Assembly (NCBI GenBank): GCA_030729695.1
Contig: JANQWV010000069.1
Span: forward strand, 1-64,000
Direction: 5' to 3'
Source of the DNA: Flavobacteriales bacterium
Lineage (GTDB): Bacteria; Bacteroidota; Bacteroidia; Flavobacteriales_D; Sanyastnellaceae
DNA length: 64,000 nt
The position numbers and the translations under genes were made by a program. The notes under the pieces were generated by a model. That model made no database searches and had not been told where the DNA came from. It was given only the letters and a program-made list of their open reading frames with translations. This document shows positions 10,869 through 19,711 of the stretch, one piece after another (the first letter of the stretch is position 1; each line of letters starts with the position of its first letter).

Positions 10869-11601
10869 ATTCTTTTCTAGCTCTTAAGACAAAGTTTTGC
10901 CCCAAATAAACTCGACGCACTTGTTCGTCGGAAGCCAATTCCTCGGCACTTCCTGACTTCAAAATATTCCCATCGTACAAGAGGTATGCGCGATCGGTAA
11001 TCGTCAGCGTTTCTTGCACATTGTGGTCAGTAATTAAAATTCCAATGTTGCGCTCTTTCAGCTTCCAAACAATTCGCTGAATGTCTTCAACCGCAATGGG
11101 GTCAACGCCTGCAAAAGGTTCGTCTAACAAAATAAACTTCGGATCCGTAGCTAACGCACGCGCAATCTCTGTTCTTCTGCGCTCGCCTCCACTGAGGTGA
11201 TGACCAATGTATTTTCTTCTTTCAGTCAATCCAAATTCTTCCAACAAACCATCCAACTTCTCTGCCTGCTCTTGCTTTGAAAGACCCGTCAATTCAAGCA
11301 CTGCTTTAATGTTGTCTTCAACAGATAGTGAACGAAAAATAGAAGCTTCTTGCGGTAGATATCCCACACCCATTTTCGCGCGCTTGAACATGGGCATATG
11401 TGTAATCTCGGTATCATCAAGTAAAACCTTTCCTTGGTTAGGTTGAATTAAACCGGTCACCATGTAGAAGCTTGTTGTTTTACCTGCTCCATTTGGACCA
11501 AGCAATCCAACGATTTCGCCTTGTTCAACATGAAACGAAACGTCTTTCACAACGGTTCGCTTTCCGTAAATCTTTTGAATGTTTTCAGCCCTTAACTGCA
11601 T
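10867..11601 (-). CDS. lptB: LPS export ABC transporter ATP-binding protein LptB
   Basis: 244 aa: [68 protein letters not shown]. Confidence 0.94.
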   Translation of the reverse strand: MQLRAENIQKIYGKRTVVKDVSFHVEQGEIVGLLGPNGAGKTTSFYMVTGLIQPNQGKVLLDDTEITHMPMFKRAKMGVGYLPQEASIFRSLSVEDNIKAVLELTGLSKQEQAEKLDGLLEEFGLTERRKYIGHHLSGGERRRTEIARALATDPKFILLDEPFAGVDPIAVEDIQRIVWKLKERNIGILITDHNVQETLTITDRAYLLYDGNILKSGSAEELASDEQVRRVYLGQNFVLRARKE

Positions 11602-11617
11602 TGTGCGAAAATAGGCA

Positions 11618-12217
11618 TCAAAGCGCTTCTATTTGCAACTGCCTAGGCAAAAGAGCAAAGGTCATGCGGTGGTGCTCACACGCGCCGAATTTCGAAATGG
11701 CTGCACGATGGGCCTTTGTAGGATATCCCATGTTTCTATCCCAAGCATAATGAGGAAATTTCTCGTGCAGCTTCAGCATAAATTCATCGCGATGAGTCTT
11801 TGCTAAAACGGATGCAGCAGCAATATTTAAAAAGCGTGCATCGCCTTTAATCATGCAGGTGTGCGCGTAACCCTCCAAAGCATAAAACCGATTTCCATCT
11901 ACCAAGAGATGCGAAGGTTTAATCTTCAAATCAATTGTTGCGCGTTGCATAGCGGTAATAGATGCACGAAGAATATTCAATTGATCTATTTCTTGCGGTG
12001 TAACAAACTGCACGTTCCAAGCAACCGCCTCTTGTTCAATAATCACACGCAATTCATCGCGATGCTTCTTACTCATTTGCTTCGAATCGTTCAGCCAAGG
12101 GTGCGAAAATCCTTCAGGAAGAATGACAGCAGCCGCAACGACCGGGCCTGCTAAACAGCCTCTTCCGGCTTCATCTAAGCCCGCTTCATTGCTATCTGTG
12201 TGGAAGGGAAGCATCAC
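11618..12217 (-). CDS. rnhB: Ribonuclease HII
   Basis: 199 aa: [23 protein letters not shown]...[16 protein letters not shown]...DGNRF...[17 protein letters not shown]. Confidence 0.95.
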   Translation of the reverse strand: MMLPFHTDSNEAGLDEAGRGCLAGPVVAAAVILPEGFSHPWLNDSKQMSKKHRDELRVIIEQEAVAWNVQFVTPQEIDQLNILRASITAMQRATIDLKIKPSHLLVDGNRFYALEGYAHTCMIKGDARFLNIAAASVLAKTHRDEFMLKLHEKFPHYAWDRNMGYPTKAHRAAISKFGACEHHRMTFALLPRQLQIEAL

Positions 12218-13254
12218 TCGCGTTTGATTTTTTTCGCAGAGCCGTCACTCATTCGAACAATATAAATTCCTTGACATAATTCAGTTTTTTCAATAACTCG
12301 GCCTTGTAAATCGTAGTATGCAACCGGAACAACGTTCTTCCCATTGGTATTTTCTTCTACGCTCATTGGGGGCATAGTTATCGCCGAAAAGAAATTCCAA
12401 ATTTCTTGACTTCCGTCGAAATCCTGACAAGTCGCGCCGGTAACAGTTAGTGGTGTCGTTCCCGGCCATGTATGCCCTCCCCCAGAAATTTCAATATACC
12501 AATTGTCATGTTCAGCGCAGCCAGAGTATATGGTTTTACTCGCGGTGCAGAAATCAAATAGATTCGAGTTCGCTATATTATTTGTTGAAGTGGAAGAACA
12601 GTCATCCTCTGTTTTCCAAAAGTTCAATGTTTCTGAAACGCTCGTCAAAACGCCGAATGTTGGATATTGTCCGAGTGAACCGTCATAAGGAACCACGGGA
12701 TCTAATGTTCCATGAATGTGAAATGTAGGAACGGGCCTTGTTGGATTCGTATTCTGAATCATTACTTCAGTCATAGTTCCTGCAACAGAGGCTATCGCTG
12801 CGAATCGGTCTGACAACTGCCCTGCCAATGCATAGCTAAATATTCCACCATTCGAAAATCCGCATGAATATACGCGCTGATAATCTACGGACTCTGTTGC
12901 CAAAAGGTAATCTAATAACGCATTGATATACCCAATGTCATCTACATCTGCAGGGTCCTGCCATGCGTTCCAGTGATTAATTCCATTCGCGTCAGGTAAT
13001 CCCTGCGGATAAACAACATAAAACTTCCCCACATCTGCAACAGCATTCATTTCCGAATATCCCATCTGAAAACTCATGTTGTTCGTGTATCCGTGAAAAT
13101 TGAAAACCAATGGTCTATTTCCAATAGGCATATTCGAAGGCGTATACAAAATGTACTCGCGGGTAGTGCCGTTGTAATCGAACGAAAACGTTGTTTGCGA
13201 TTTCCCTGCATGAATGAGTAGCAGAAAAAACAGAGCTAAAATCGATGTGCGCAT
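12214..13254 (-). CDS. Secreted PHB-depolymerase/feruloyl-esterase-like alpha/beta hydrolase with partial T9SS-like C-terminus
   Basis: ORF track starts at 13287, but an internal ATG at 13254 ([20 protein letters not shown] signal peptide) is more plausible because the longer start overlaps a terminator hairpin. [27 protein letters not shown] (GxSxGG), [13 protein letters not shown]-terminus [23 protein letters not shown]. Confidence 0.85.
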   Translation of the reverse strand: MRTSILALFFLLLIHAGKSQTTFSFDYNGTTREYILYTPSNMPIGNRPLVFNFHGYTNNMSFQMGYSEMNAVADVGKFYVVYPQGLPDANGINHWNAWQDPADVDDIGYINALLDYLLATESVDYQRVYSCGFSNGGIFSYALAGQLSDRFAAIASVAGTMTEVMIQNTNPTRPVPTFHIHGTLDPVVPYDGSLGQYPTFGVLTSVSETLNFWKTEDDCSSTSTNNIANSNLFDFCTASKTIYSGCAEHDNWYIEISGGGHTWPGTTPLTVTGATCQDFDGSQEIWNFFSAITMPPMSVEENTNGKNVVPVAYYDLQGRVIEKTELCQGIYIVRMSDGSAKKIKRE

Positions 13255-13266
13255 ATTCAAAAATAA

Positions 13267-13294
13267 AAAAGGGTCGGCCGAAGCCAACCCTTTT
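13267..13294 (-). terminator. Hairpin downstream of tonB
   Basis: AAAAGGGT-c-GGC-CGAA-GCC-a-ACCCTTTT stem-loop with T-rich sequence on the minus strand. Confidence 0.7.
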
Positions 13295-13311
13295 CAAAAA
13301 GTATTTAGCGA

Positions 13312-14229
13312 TTAATTATCTGCTAGCGTGAATTTAATCGGAATAGTCAAGAATACACGTTGCGAAACCCCGTTTTGTTTTCCTGGGTTGAACTTGCCTA
13401 ATTTCTTACAAGCTGCTAACGCTTCTCTGTCCAATCCTTTTCCTCCTTCAACACCACGTGTTACGGTGAAGTTCGAAGGCGTTCCGTTTTTTTCAACAAC
13501 GAAGTTTACGAATACCGTTCCTTCAATGTTCTGAGACTTCTCTAGCTCTGGGTAAGAGATGTTGTTGTACAAAAACTCATACAACGCTTTCTCTCCACCT
13601 GGGTAAGCAGGCATCTCTTGAACGAATGTCAAAGGCGCTTGTATTTTGTCGTTTTTGTTATCGACAGGGGTGTAAACCGCAATTGCATCTGATGGCCCCA
13701 TTGGTCCGTCTTCTCCCTCCGTTGTTTCGTCGGCAATCTTTTCATCCTTCAATTTATCCTGAGAAGGTGGAGGTGTCTCTACGTTCTCTTCAATAACAAT
13801 CGAAGTGAATTGAATTTGACGCACACTCGGTGGTGGCGGGGGTGGGGGTGGGGGGGGGGGGGGTGGGGGTGGGGGTGGTGGCGGCTCGTTTGGATCCGTT
13901 GGTGGAGGCGCAATCATTTCTGCGTTCATTTCCACCTTCACCTCTTTCTCCTTTTTTTCGCCTTTGGCTAAAATGACTGGAGCAATTAACGCAGCCGATA
14001 CTAAGAAAACACCTGAAAACACCGCAATGGCTAATACGCTTCCGTATATAGATCGTATTCTATACGCTCCATAAGCCTTGTTTTTGTTTTCAAATACCTG
14101 CTCATTACGTTCCGGTGCCATAATGCTATTCCAGCCCGCCTCAAAACCAAGGAACGTAACAACAGCCGCGGCTGTAGCTACTGCCACTAGGTCTGAATGG
14201 TTGCTAAGAAAATCAGTTATTGCTGACAT
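13312..14229 (-). CDS. tonB: Energy transducer TonB
   Basis: 305 aa: N-terminal TM, long polyproline stretch, C-terminal TonB domain (FLYNNISYPELEKSQNIEGTVFVNFVVEKNGT...LDREALAACKKLGKFNPGKQNG). Confidence 0.95.
   Translation of the reverse strand: MSAITDFLSNHSDLVAVATAAAVVTFLGFEAGWNSIMAPERNEQVFENKNKAYGAYRIRSIYGSVLAIAVFSGVFLVSAALIAPVILAKGEKKEKEVKVEMNAEMIAPPPTDPNEPPPPPPPPPPPPPPPPPPPSVRQIQFTSIVIEENVETPPPSQDKLKDEKIADETTEGEDGPMGPSDAIAVYTPVDNKNDKIQAPLTFVQEMPAYPGGEKALYEFLYNNISYPELEKSQNIEGTVFVNFVVEKNGTPSNFTVTRGVEGGKGLDREALAACKKLGKFNPGKQNGVSQRVFLTIPIKFTLADN
13850..13863. repeat. 14-bp homopolymeric G tract (C tract on the tonB coding strand) within a larger G-rich segment
   Basis: Direct reading: ...gggggtgggggtgggggggggggggggtgggggtgggggtggtgg..., uninterrupted G from 13850 to 13863. 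Confidence 0.9.
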
Positions 14230-14276
14230 ATTGGTTTGCTTTTATAATGTGCAGTACAGACCTACACATCAATCGT

Positions 14277-14948
14277 TCATTTCAATTTTAACTCTGCTAC
14301 TTTCTCTGGGGTAAGGAAGAGTAAGGCTTCACGTGCTTCCATATCCATGATTGCACGTTTCTTCACGTTAGTAATATTCAATTCATCAATTGCATTAACA
14401 ACATTCTTCCACTTGGTGGTCGGCATCGTTTTTACGATGACGAATGGAGCAAGAGAATCGTTTGTTGCATCAGAAATTAAACCTTTAAATCGAAGATTGA
14501 TTTTCTCATCTTCTTCACGCGAAGAGCTCTTCTTTAACTCTTCTCTTTGTTGATCTTTCAATGCATTCACACGTTCTATTACTTTTTTATTTCTTTCCAG
14601 TAACATTACGCGTAAACCATCTTTAGAGAAATCTGACTGCTCCAATTTTGTGGTGTCCTTTCGGAATTTCCCATGATAGTAAAAAACTTGATCATCGGTT
14701 TCACCTACAACAATGGTAGTTGCCAAATCGTCGTCTAACTGTGTTTGATCCTCTTTTCTATCTACCTCTTTCGGGTAAACAATCTCAAGGGTCTTTGGTT
14801 TGCTCAGTGAAGTTGCCAAGATGAAGAAGGTCAAGAGAAGGAACGCCAAGTCAACCATGGGCGTCATGTCCATGCGCACCGGGCTTTTCTTCGGTCTCTT
14901 TTTTCCGCCTTTTTCGTGGCCACCACCACCTTCTATTATTTCTGCCAT
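14277..14948 (-). CDS. exbD: ExbD/TolR-family biopolymer transporter (paralogue 2)
   Basis: 223 aa: PVRMDMTPMVDLAFLLLTFFILATSLSKP. Confidence 0.92.
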   Translation of the reverse strand: MAEIIEGGGGHEKGGKKRPKKSPVRMDMTPMVDLAFLLLTFFILATSLSKPKTLEIVYPKEVDRKEDQTQLDDDLATTIVVGETDDQVFYYHGKFRKDTTKLEQSDFSKDGLRVMLLERNKKVIERVNALKDQQREELKKSSSREEDEKINLRFKGLISDATNDSLAPFVIVKTMPTTKWKNVVNAIDELNITNVKKRAIMDMEAREALLFLTPEKVAELKLK

Positions 14949-14973
14949 AACATGTTTGTTCTATACGGTTGCA

Positions 14974-15630
14974 TTATTTGGAACCTGATTCCAAAGTAGT
15001 CACCATGTTAAATTGGAAAATTTGCTTGTCACGGAACACGTCAATCACTTGCTCTACCTTTTCGTAGTCTGTGGTTCCATCTGCTTTAATTGCGTAACGT
15101 AATGCATTATCGCCTTTGATGTCTTTCGGTTCTAAACCTCGTTTTTCGGCATCGGCCATAAATGCTTCGTAACCACTCTGTATCCAATCTCCCAATTCAC
15201 CATTAATGGAATCGGTTGGGATGCCAGGGGTTTGTGCGTCAAGTGCTGCTCTTGTCTTTTCGTCGGCACTTAAGTACTGACTCAGGTTGTTCATTGGCAT
15301 TCCGCACATACCTAACAAAGCGAATTTGCGCGCTTCATCTTCAGTAAGTTTTAGCTCCGGATGTCTTTGAACCATTCGATTTAACATTTCTCTGCGAATA
15401 TCCTTTCCTGCAAGGTCAAAGAAAACTCTTCCCTTGTCGTCAACTGTAATTTGTATAACCTTCTCTGGTAACAACAATTCAGATGTTGAAGCAGGAACGT
15501 CAACAATTACAGGCTCGTTTGGACGGAACTTCGCGGTGAGAATAAAGAACGTTACCAACAAGAAACCAAGGTCAACCATAGGCGTCATATCCAAGCTAGG
15601 AGCGCTTTTGGGCATCTTGAGTTTCGGCAT
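14974..15630 (-). CDS. exbD: ExbD/TolR-family biopolymer transporter (paralogue 1)
   Basis: 218 aa: APSLDMTPMVDLGFLLVTFFILTAKFRPNEPVIVDVPAS. Confidence 0.92.
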   Translation of the reverse strand: MPKLKMPKSAPSLDMTPMVDLGFLLVTFFILTAKFRPNEPVIVDVPASTSELLLPEKVIQITVDDKGRVFFDLAGKDIRREMLNRMVQRHPELKLTEDEARKFALLGMCGMPMNNLSQYLSADEKTRAALDAQTPGIPTDSINGELGDWIQSGYEAFMADAEKRGLEPKDIKGDNALRYAIKADGTTDYEKVEQVIDVFRDKQIFQFNMVTTLESGSK

Positions 15631-15665
15631 ATTCTTAAATATTTAGAATTAAGTAAAAACTTGAA

Positions 15666-16487
15666 TTAGTGCTTTGAAGCGAATGTTTGCGTAACAGTGA
15701 AGTTAGCTTCGTCCATTGCGAATGTCATGCTATCAATACGAGTATTGAAGAAGTTGTAAAGGATAATTGCAAGCGCAGATGCCATGATACCCAAGAAGGT
15801 ATTGATTAAGGCTTCAGAGATACCCAAAGAAAGTGCAGTGGCGTCAGGAGCACCAGCAGTTGCCATTGCTTCGAACGACGAAATCATACCCTTTACAGTT
15901 CCCAAAAGACCTACAAGTACTCCCAGAGAACCGCAAGTAGAAAGAACAACTAGATTTTTAGATAACATTGGCAGCTCTAAAGCAGTAGCTTCTTCCAACT
16001 CTTGTTTGATAGCAGTTACTTTAGCCTCTTTGTCAAGTGCTGTGTCTTCTGCCATATCCTTATACTTCAACAAACCTGCACGCAATACCGCCGCTACAGA
16101 GCCTTTCTGAGCATCACATGCTGCAAGTGCGCCATTAATGTCACCATTCGCTAACATTTTGCGTACGTTCTTCACGAAACCAGAGATGCTTCCTTTTCCT
16201 TTAGCAATCATGATGCTAATGAATCGCTCAATGAAGAAAATAATTACAATCAAGTTCACCGAGATAAGAATAGGTACAATGAATCCACCTTTGTGAACTG
16301 TTCCTAATACGTTTAATGGATGACCTTTTATAGGATCTCCACCTTCAAAGTTTGCAGTATCACCCAATACAAAGGTGAATAATGCCCAACCGGTTAACAA
16401 AGCAATAGGAATTGCGATGTAAGGAAAAATTGAACTGAAGTTAAAGCCGTTTTCTTGCTTAACTGTAGGACTTGCTTTTTTGTTCAT
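15666..16487 (-). CDS. exbB: MotA/TolQ/ExbB proton channel family protein
   Basis: 273 aa: VNLIVIIFFIERFISI...LSTCGSLGVLVGLLGTVKGMISSFEAMATAGAPDATALSLGISEALINTFLGI. Confidence 0.94.
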   Translation of the reverse strand: MNKKASPTVKQENGFNFSSIFPYIAIPIALLTGWALFTFVLGDTANFEGGDPIKGHPLNVLGTVHKGGFIVPILISVNLIVIIFFIERFISIMIAKGKGSISGFVKNVRKMLANGDINGALAACDAQKGSVAAVLRAGLLKYKDMAEDTALDKEAKVTAIKQELEEATALELPMLSKNLVVLSTCGSLGVLVGLLGTVKGMISSFEAMATAGAPDATALSLGISEALINTFLGIMASALAIILYNFFNTRIDSMTFAMDEANFTVTQTFASKH

Positions 16488-16511
16488 GACTGTTAAATTA
16501 ATTTTCTGTTT

Positions 16512-16607
16512 TTATTCGGGCAACGAAAATAAGGAAGTTTGTTCAATTTCGAACACCACTTCGAAATCTTCATCTTTCGTTAACACTTGACAAGAATAAC
16601 GAGTCAT
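16512..16607 (-). CDS. Candidate 31-aa small ORF directly upstream of exbB
   Basis: Read by eye: MTRYSCQVLTKDEDFEVVFEIEQTSLFSLPE*. Below the length cutoff of the ORF track. No homology evidence. Confidence 0.25.
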   Translation of the reverse strand: MTRYSCQVLTKDEDFEVVFEIEQTSLFSLPE

Positions 16608-16682
16608 CCTATCTTTATTTGGAAAGATATATTTTCGGCTGTTATTCTCTCGGTTTAGGCCACATTCCATCAAGGAACGGCA

Positions 16683-17549
16683 TTAATACATTTGATGCAG
16701 TTTCGCTCGAACGAAACGACTCACTGTAATGTAGGTGCTGAAAACACCCACAACCACGCTTAGCGTAATAAGCAAAGCTCCCAATTTCCAGAATCCACCT
16801 CCGTCTAACAGGATCTGAATAATGTCTGTGAGCGATTGCTGATTGAAATACAAAATCAATGAAATAGAAAGCCAAGCAATTGTTGAGGAAAGTAAAGCAT
16901 TCTTCAAGCTTTGCCACAAAAACGGGCGCTTAATAAACCAAGGTGTAGCGCCCACCAATTGCATGCTTCGAATAATTAGGCGTTGAGAAGAGATGGCCAA
17001 TTCAACCGTATTCATAATAATGAAGGCGGAAATGATTAAAAACAAAATGACGATTCCACCAATGATGGCGCCCCATTTCGAAATGTTCTCATTCACCGAT
17101 TGAAGAAGTGTTTTCTCGTATCCAACATCTTTAATAATTGGATTTTGCTTGCATGATTCCACGAAAGCATCTACCGTAGGACCATCGGCCTTTTCCGGAT
17201 TTATCTGAACGTCAATTGAAGCAGGAAGGGGATTGTAGCCAAGAACTTGAACGAAGTCTTCACCAATTTCTTTGCTGTATTCAGCCTCTGCTTGCTTACT
17301 TGAGGTATAAGAAACCTGGGAGGCGATTCCGCCTCCCTCGATTTCCTTTTTAAAACTTAATATTTGTTCTTCGCTGACTTCATCGTTCAAGAGCAATTGC
17401 ACGGTAAACTGTGATCGAATGTGATCTGAAACTTGCAATGCCACCAAATAGAACACTAAGAATATTCCAACCATGAGCAATACCAACGTAGATCCTGCAA
17501 ATGCAGAGATGCGCGATATGCTGCTGGCTGAAGTGCGAACGAATTGCAT
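16683..17549 (-). CDS. ftsX: Cell division protein FtsX-type permease
   Basis: 288 aa with four TM segments; LVLLMVGIFLVFYLVALQVSDHIRSQFTVQLLLNDEVSEEQI...SIDVQINPEKADG...RLIIRSMQLVGATPWFIKRPFLWQS. Confidence 0.92.
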   Translation of the reverse strand: MQFVRTSASSISRISAFAGSTLVLLMVGIFLVFYLVALQVSDHIRSQFTVQLLLNDEVSEEQILSFKKEIEGGGIASQVSYTSSKQAEAEYSKEIGEDFVQVLGYNPLPASIDVQINPEKADGPTVDAFVESCKQNPIIKDVGYEKTLLQSVNENISKWGAIIGGIVILFLIISAFIIMNTVELAISSQRLIIRSMQLVGATPWFIKRPFLWQSLKNALLSSTIAWLSISLILYFNQQSLTDIIQILLDGGGFWKLGALLITLSVVVGVFSTYITVSRFVRAKLHQMY

Positions 17550-17553
17550 ACGC

Positions 17554-18000
17554 TTACGATACTGAAACCACGTGTCCTTTGAAGAACAAGTTCTCTCCAG
17601 CTAACGGATGGTTAAAGTCAATAACCACAGAGTTCAATTTAACTTCTTCAACAACACCTTGAACTTGATGTCCTTCTGGAGTTTCCATTGGAATAACTTC
17701 TCCCACTGCAAACAATTCCTCGTCAAACTCACCATCTTCTTCCATGAAATCGCTTTTCGGAAACTCCATGTAATACTCTTCCTGCTCATCTCCGTATGCT
17801 TCTGCGCAAGGAATGCTAATGCGAAACTCGTCGCCCACCTTCAATCCTTCTAATCCTTTTTCAAATCCTTCAATCATTGGATCAACCTTGAAAGTGAATT
17901 TCATTGGTCCTTGTTCCAAGGTAGATTCTACCATTTCTCCGTTTTCATCGTCGATGAAAAGTTCGTAATTCACCTCTACGGTGGCTCCTTCTTTTATCAT
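17554..18000 (-). CDS. slyD: FKBP-type peptidyl-prolyl cis-trans isomerase, SlyD-like
   Basis: 148 aa: VNYELFIDDENGEMVESTLEQGPMKFTFKVDPMIEGFEKGLEGLKVGDEFRISIPCAEAYG...DFNHPLAGENLFFKGHVVSV. Confidence 0.92.
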   Translation of the reverse strand: MIKEGATVEVNYELFIDDENGEMVESTLEQGPMKFTFKVDPMIEGFEKGLEGLKVGDEFRISIPCAEAYGDEQEEYYMEFPKSDFMEEDGEFDEELFAVGEVIPMETPEGHQVQGVVEEVKLNSVVIDFNHPLAGENLFFKGHVVSVS

Positions 18001-19568
18001 TTCTTTTTGATTTTAATTTTCTGTCCTATTTGTATTTTATTTGGATTCATACCCTTATTTAATTTCACTATTGAATCTACTGAAACGCGATATTTAGAAG
18101 CAATACTCGAAAGGTTATCTCCCGATTTCACGGTATAATAAACATACTCCTCTTTCGGCGCAGCAGGTGTTGATTTTGGGGCTTCAACCGGTGGAGTTAC
18201 CTTCGGTGTAGTGGTAGAGGTTGTATCTGTAGGTTCTGTAACCTTTGGAATGGTGATAGTTTTCTTAACCTTCACTTTCACTTTCAAAGTTTGCCCAATT
18301 TTCAAAGTTGAGGATTTCAACTTATTCCATTTCTTAACATCTGATGAGGAAACGCCATACTTCATCGATACGCCCTTCAAAGTCTCTCCCTTTTTTACTT
18401 TGTGGGTCTTCCATTTGTCTTCCCAAACTACTTTCGTCGTCTGTCCTGCTTCACCATCTGCCGAGGCTGTATCAGCCATAACAGGCTCTGGTTCTGGCTT
18501 TTTCACTTCACTAGCCAAATAAATATCTTTCTCGTGCGCTAAGAAATCTCCAATTTTCTCAACAGGCAACATGAGGTAATGCTTCTTACCGTTGTCTGGA
18601 ATTTCCTTCAACTTATACGTTCCGTTCAAATAAGTGATTTCCTCAATTGGAAGATTAATGCTCTTCGATACAATCTCGAAATCTACTCTTCCCGTCACAT
18701 GAATCGTGTCTGTCTCGAAATAAGACATAGATGCTTTCTTCGCAAAAATGTTGTGCTCTGTTGAGTAGTTCATGATATAATTCACCGCAATAAATGCAGG
18801 AACATACCCTTGGGTTTCTTTTGGAAGGTATTGCTTAATTGCCCAAAAATCTTTCTTGCCGTTGGCACGGCGAATGGCTTTGTTCACATTACCCGGACCA
18901 CTGTTGTATGCTGCCAAGGCTAGATTCCAATCGCCGAATGTGTTGTACAAAAAACGCAAGTACTTACACGCCGCTTCAGTTTCTTTAATTGGATCGAAAC
19001 GCTCATCTTGATAGCTTGTAATGTCCAATCCGTACATCTTTCCTGTTCCGGGCATGAACTGCCAAAGACCCGCAGCACCTGCTCTTGAAATGGCTGTTGG
19101 ATTCAATGCAGATTCCACAATAGCCAAATATTTCAGCTCTAATGGAATGTTGTATTTTGCTAATGCGTCTTCTATTAAAGGAAAGTATAATCGAGAAAGA
19201 CCCAAGACTTTAGCCGTTACGTCTCTTCTTCTAACAGAATATAGCGCAATGAAATCGCGGACATTTTCATTGTAAACCAAATCAAACGGACTCTCTCTGT
19301 CTAAGACTTTCATGCGCTCTCGCGTAAGTTCCTCTGGAAACGTTGGAACTAAATCTGTTGGATAGTCATACGCGTTTTGAATATCCGGATCAGCAGAAAA
19401 ACAGAAGTGATTCAAATAACTTGCTACAAGCATTCTATCTATCTCATCAATCTCCTCTTTCTTCAATCCCGCCACCTGACGGTCTTGTAGCGTGTCTTTT
19501 GGAAAGTCCAAGGCAGATACGCTCCAAACCGAAAGCACGCCCAGTAATGCTGTAACTAATTTTTTCAT
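17997..19568 (-). CDS. Membrane-bound lytic transglycosylase (MltD-like) with LysM domains
   Basis: 523 aa: SLT domain (AIVESALNPTAISRAGAAGLWQFMPGTGKMYGLDI...LALAAYNSGPGNVNKAI) plus two C-terminal LysM repeats (KVKKGETLKGVSMKYGVS; YTVKSGDNLSSIASKYRVS). Confidence 0.93.
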   Translation of the reverse strand: MKKLVTALLGVLSVWSVSALDFPKDTLQDRQVAGLKKEEIDEIDRMLVASYLNHFCFSADPDIQNAYDYPTDLVPTFPEELTRERMKVLDRESPFDLVYNENVRDFIALYSVRRRDVTAKVLGLSRLYFPLIEDALAKYNIPLELKYLAIVESALNPTAISRAGAAGLWQFMPGTGKMYGLDITSYQDERFDPIKETEAACKYLRFLYNTFGDWNLALAAYNSGPGNVNKAIRRANGKKDFWAIKQYLPKETQGYVPAFIAVNYIMNYSTEHNIFAKKASMSYFETDTIHVTGRVDFEIVSKSINLPIEEITYLNGTYKLKEIPDNGKKHYLMLPVEKIGDFLAHEKDIYLASEVKKPEPEPVMADTASADGEAGQTTKVVWEDKWKTHKVKKGETLKGVSMKYGVSSSDVKKWNKLKSSTLKIGQTLKVKVKVKKTITIPKVTEPTDTTSTTTPKVTPPVEAPKSTPAAPKEEYVYYTVKSGDNLSSIASKYRVSVDSIVKLNKGMNPNKIQIGQKIKIKKK

Positions 19569-19711
19569 GATTTCCCTTTATAATAGGGCAACAACATTTC
19601 AAAGCGTTTATTGCCCTTTCATTTCGGATACAATTTCCGAAAAAAATGCATTATTTCCAATCTTGGAAAAACACAATTGTGAACACTCTGTTAGGGAAAA
19701 ACTCCTAAAGC

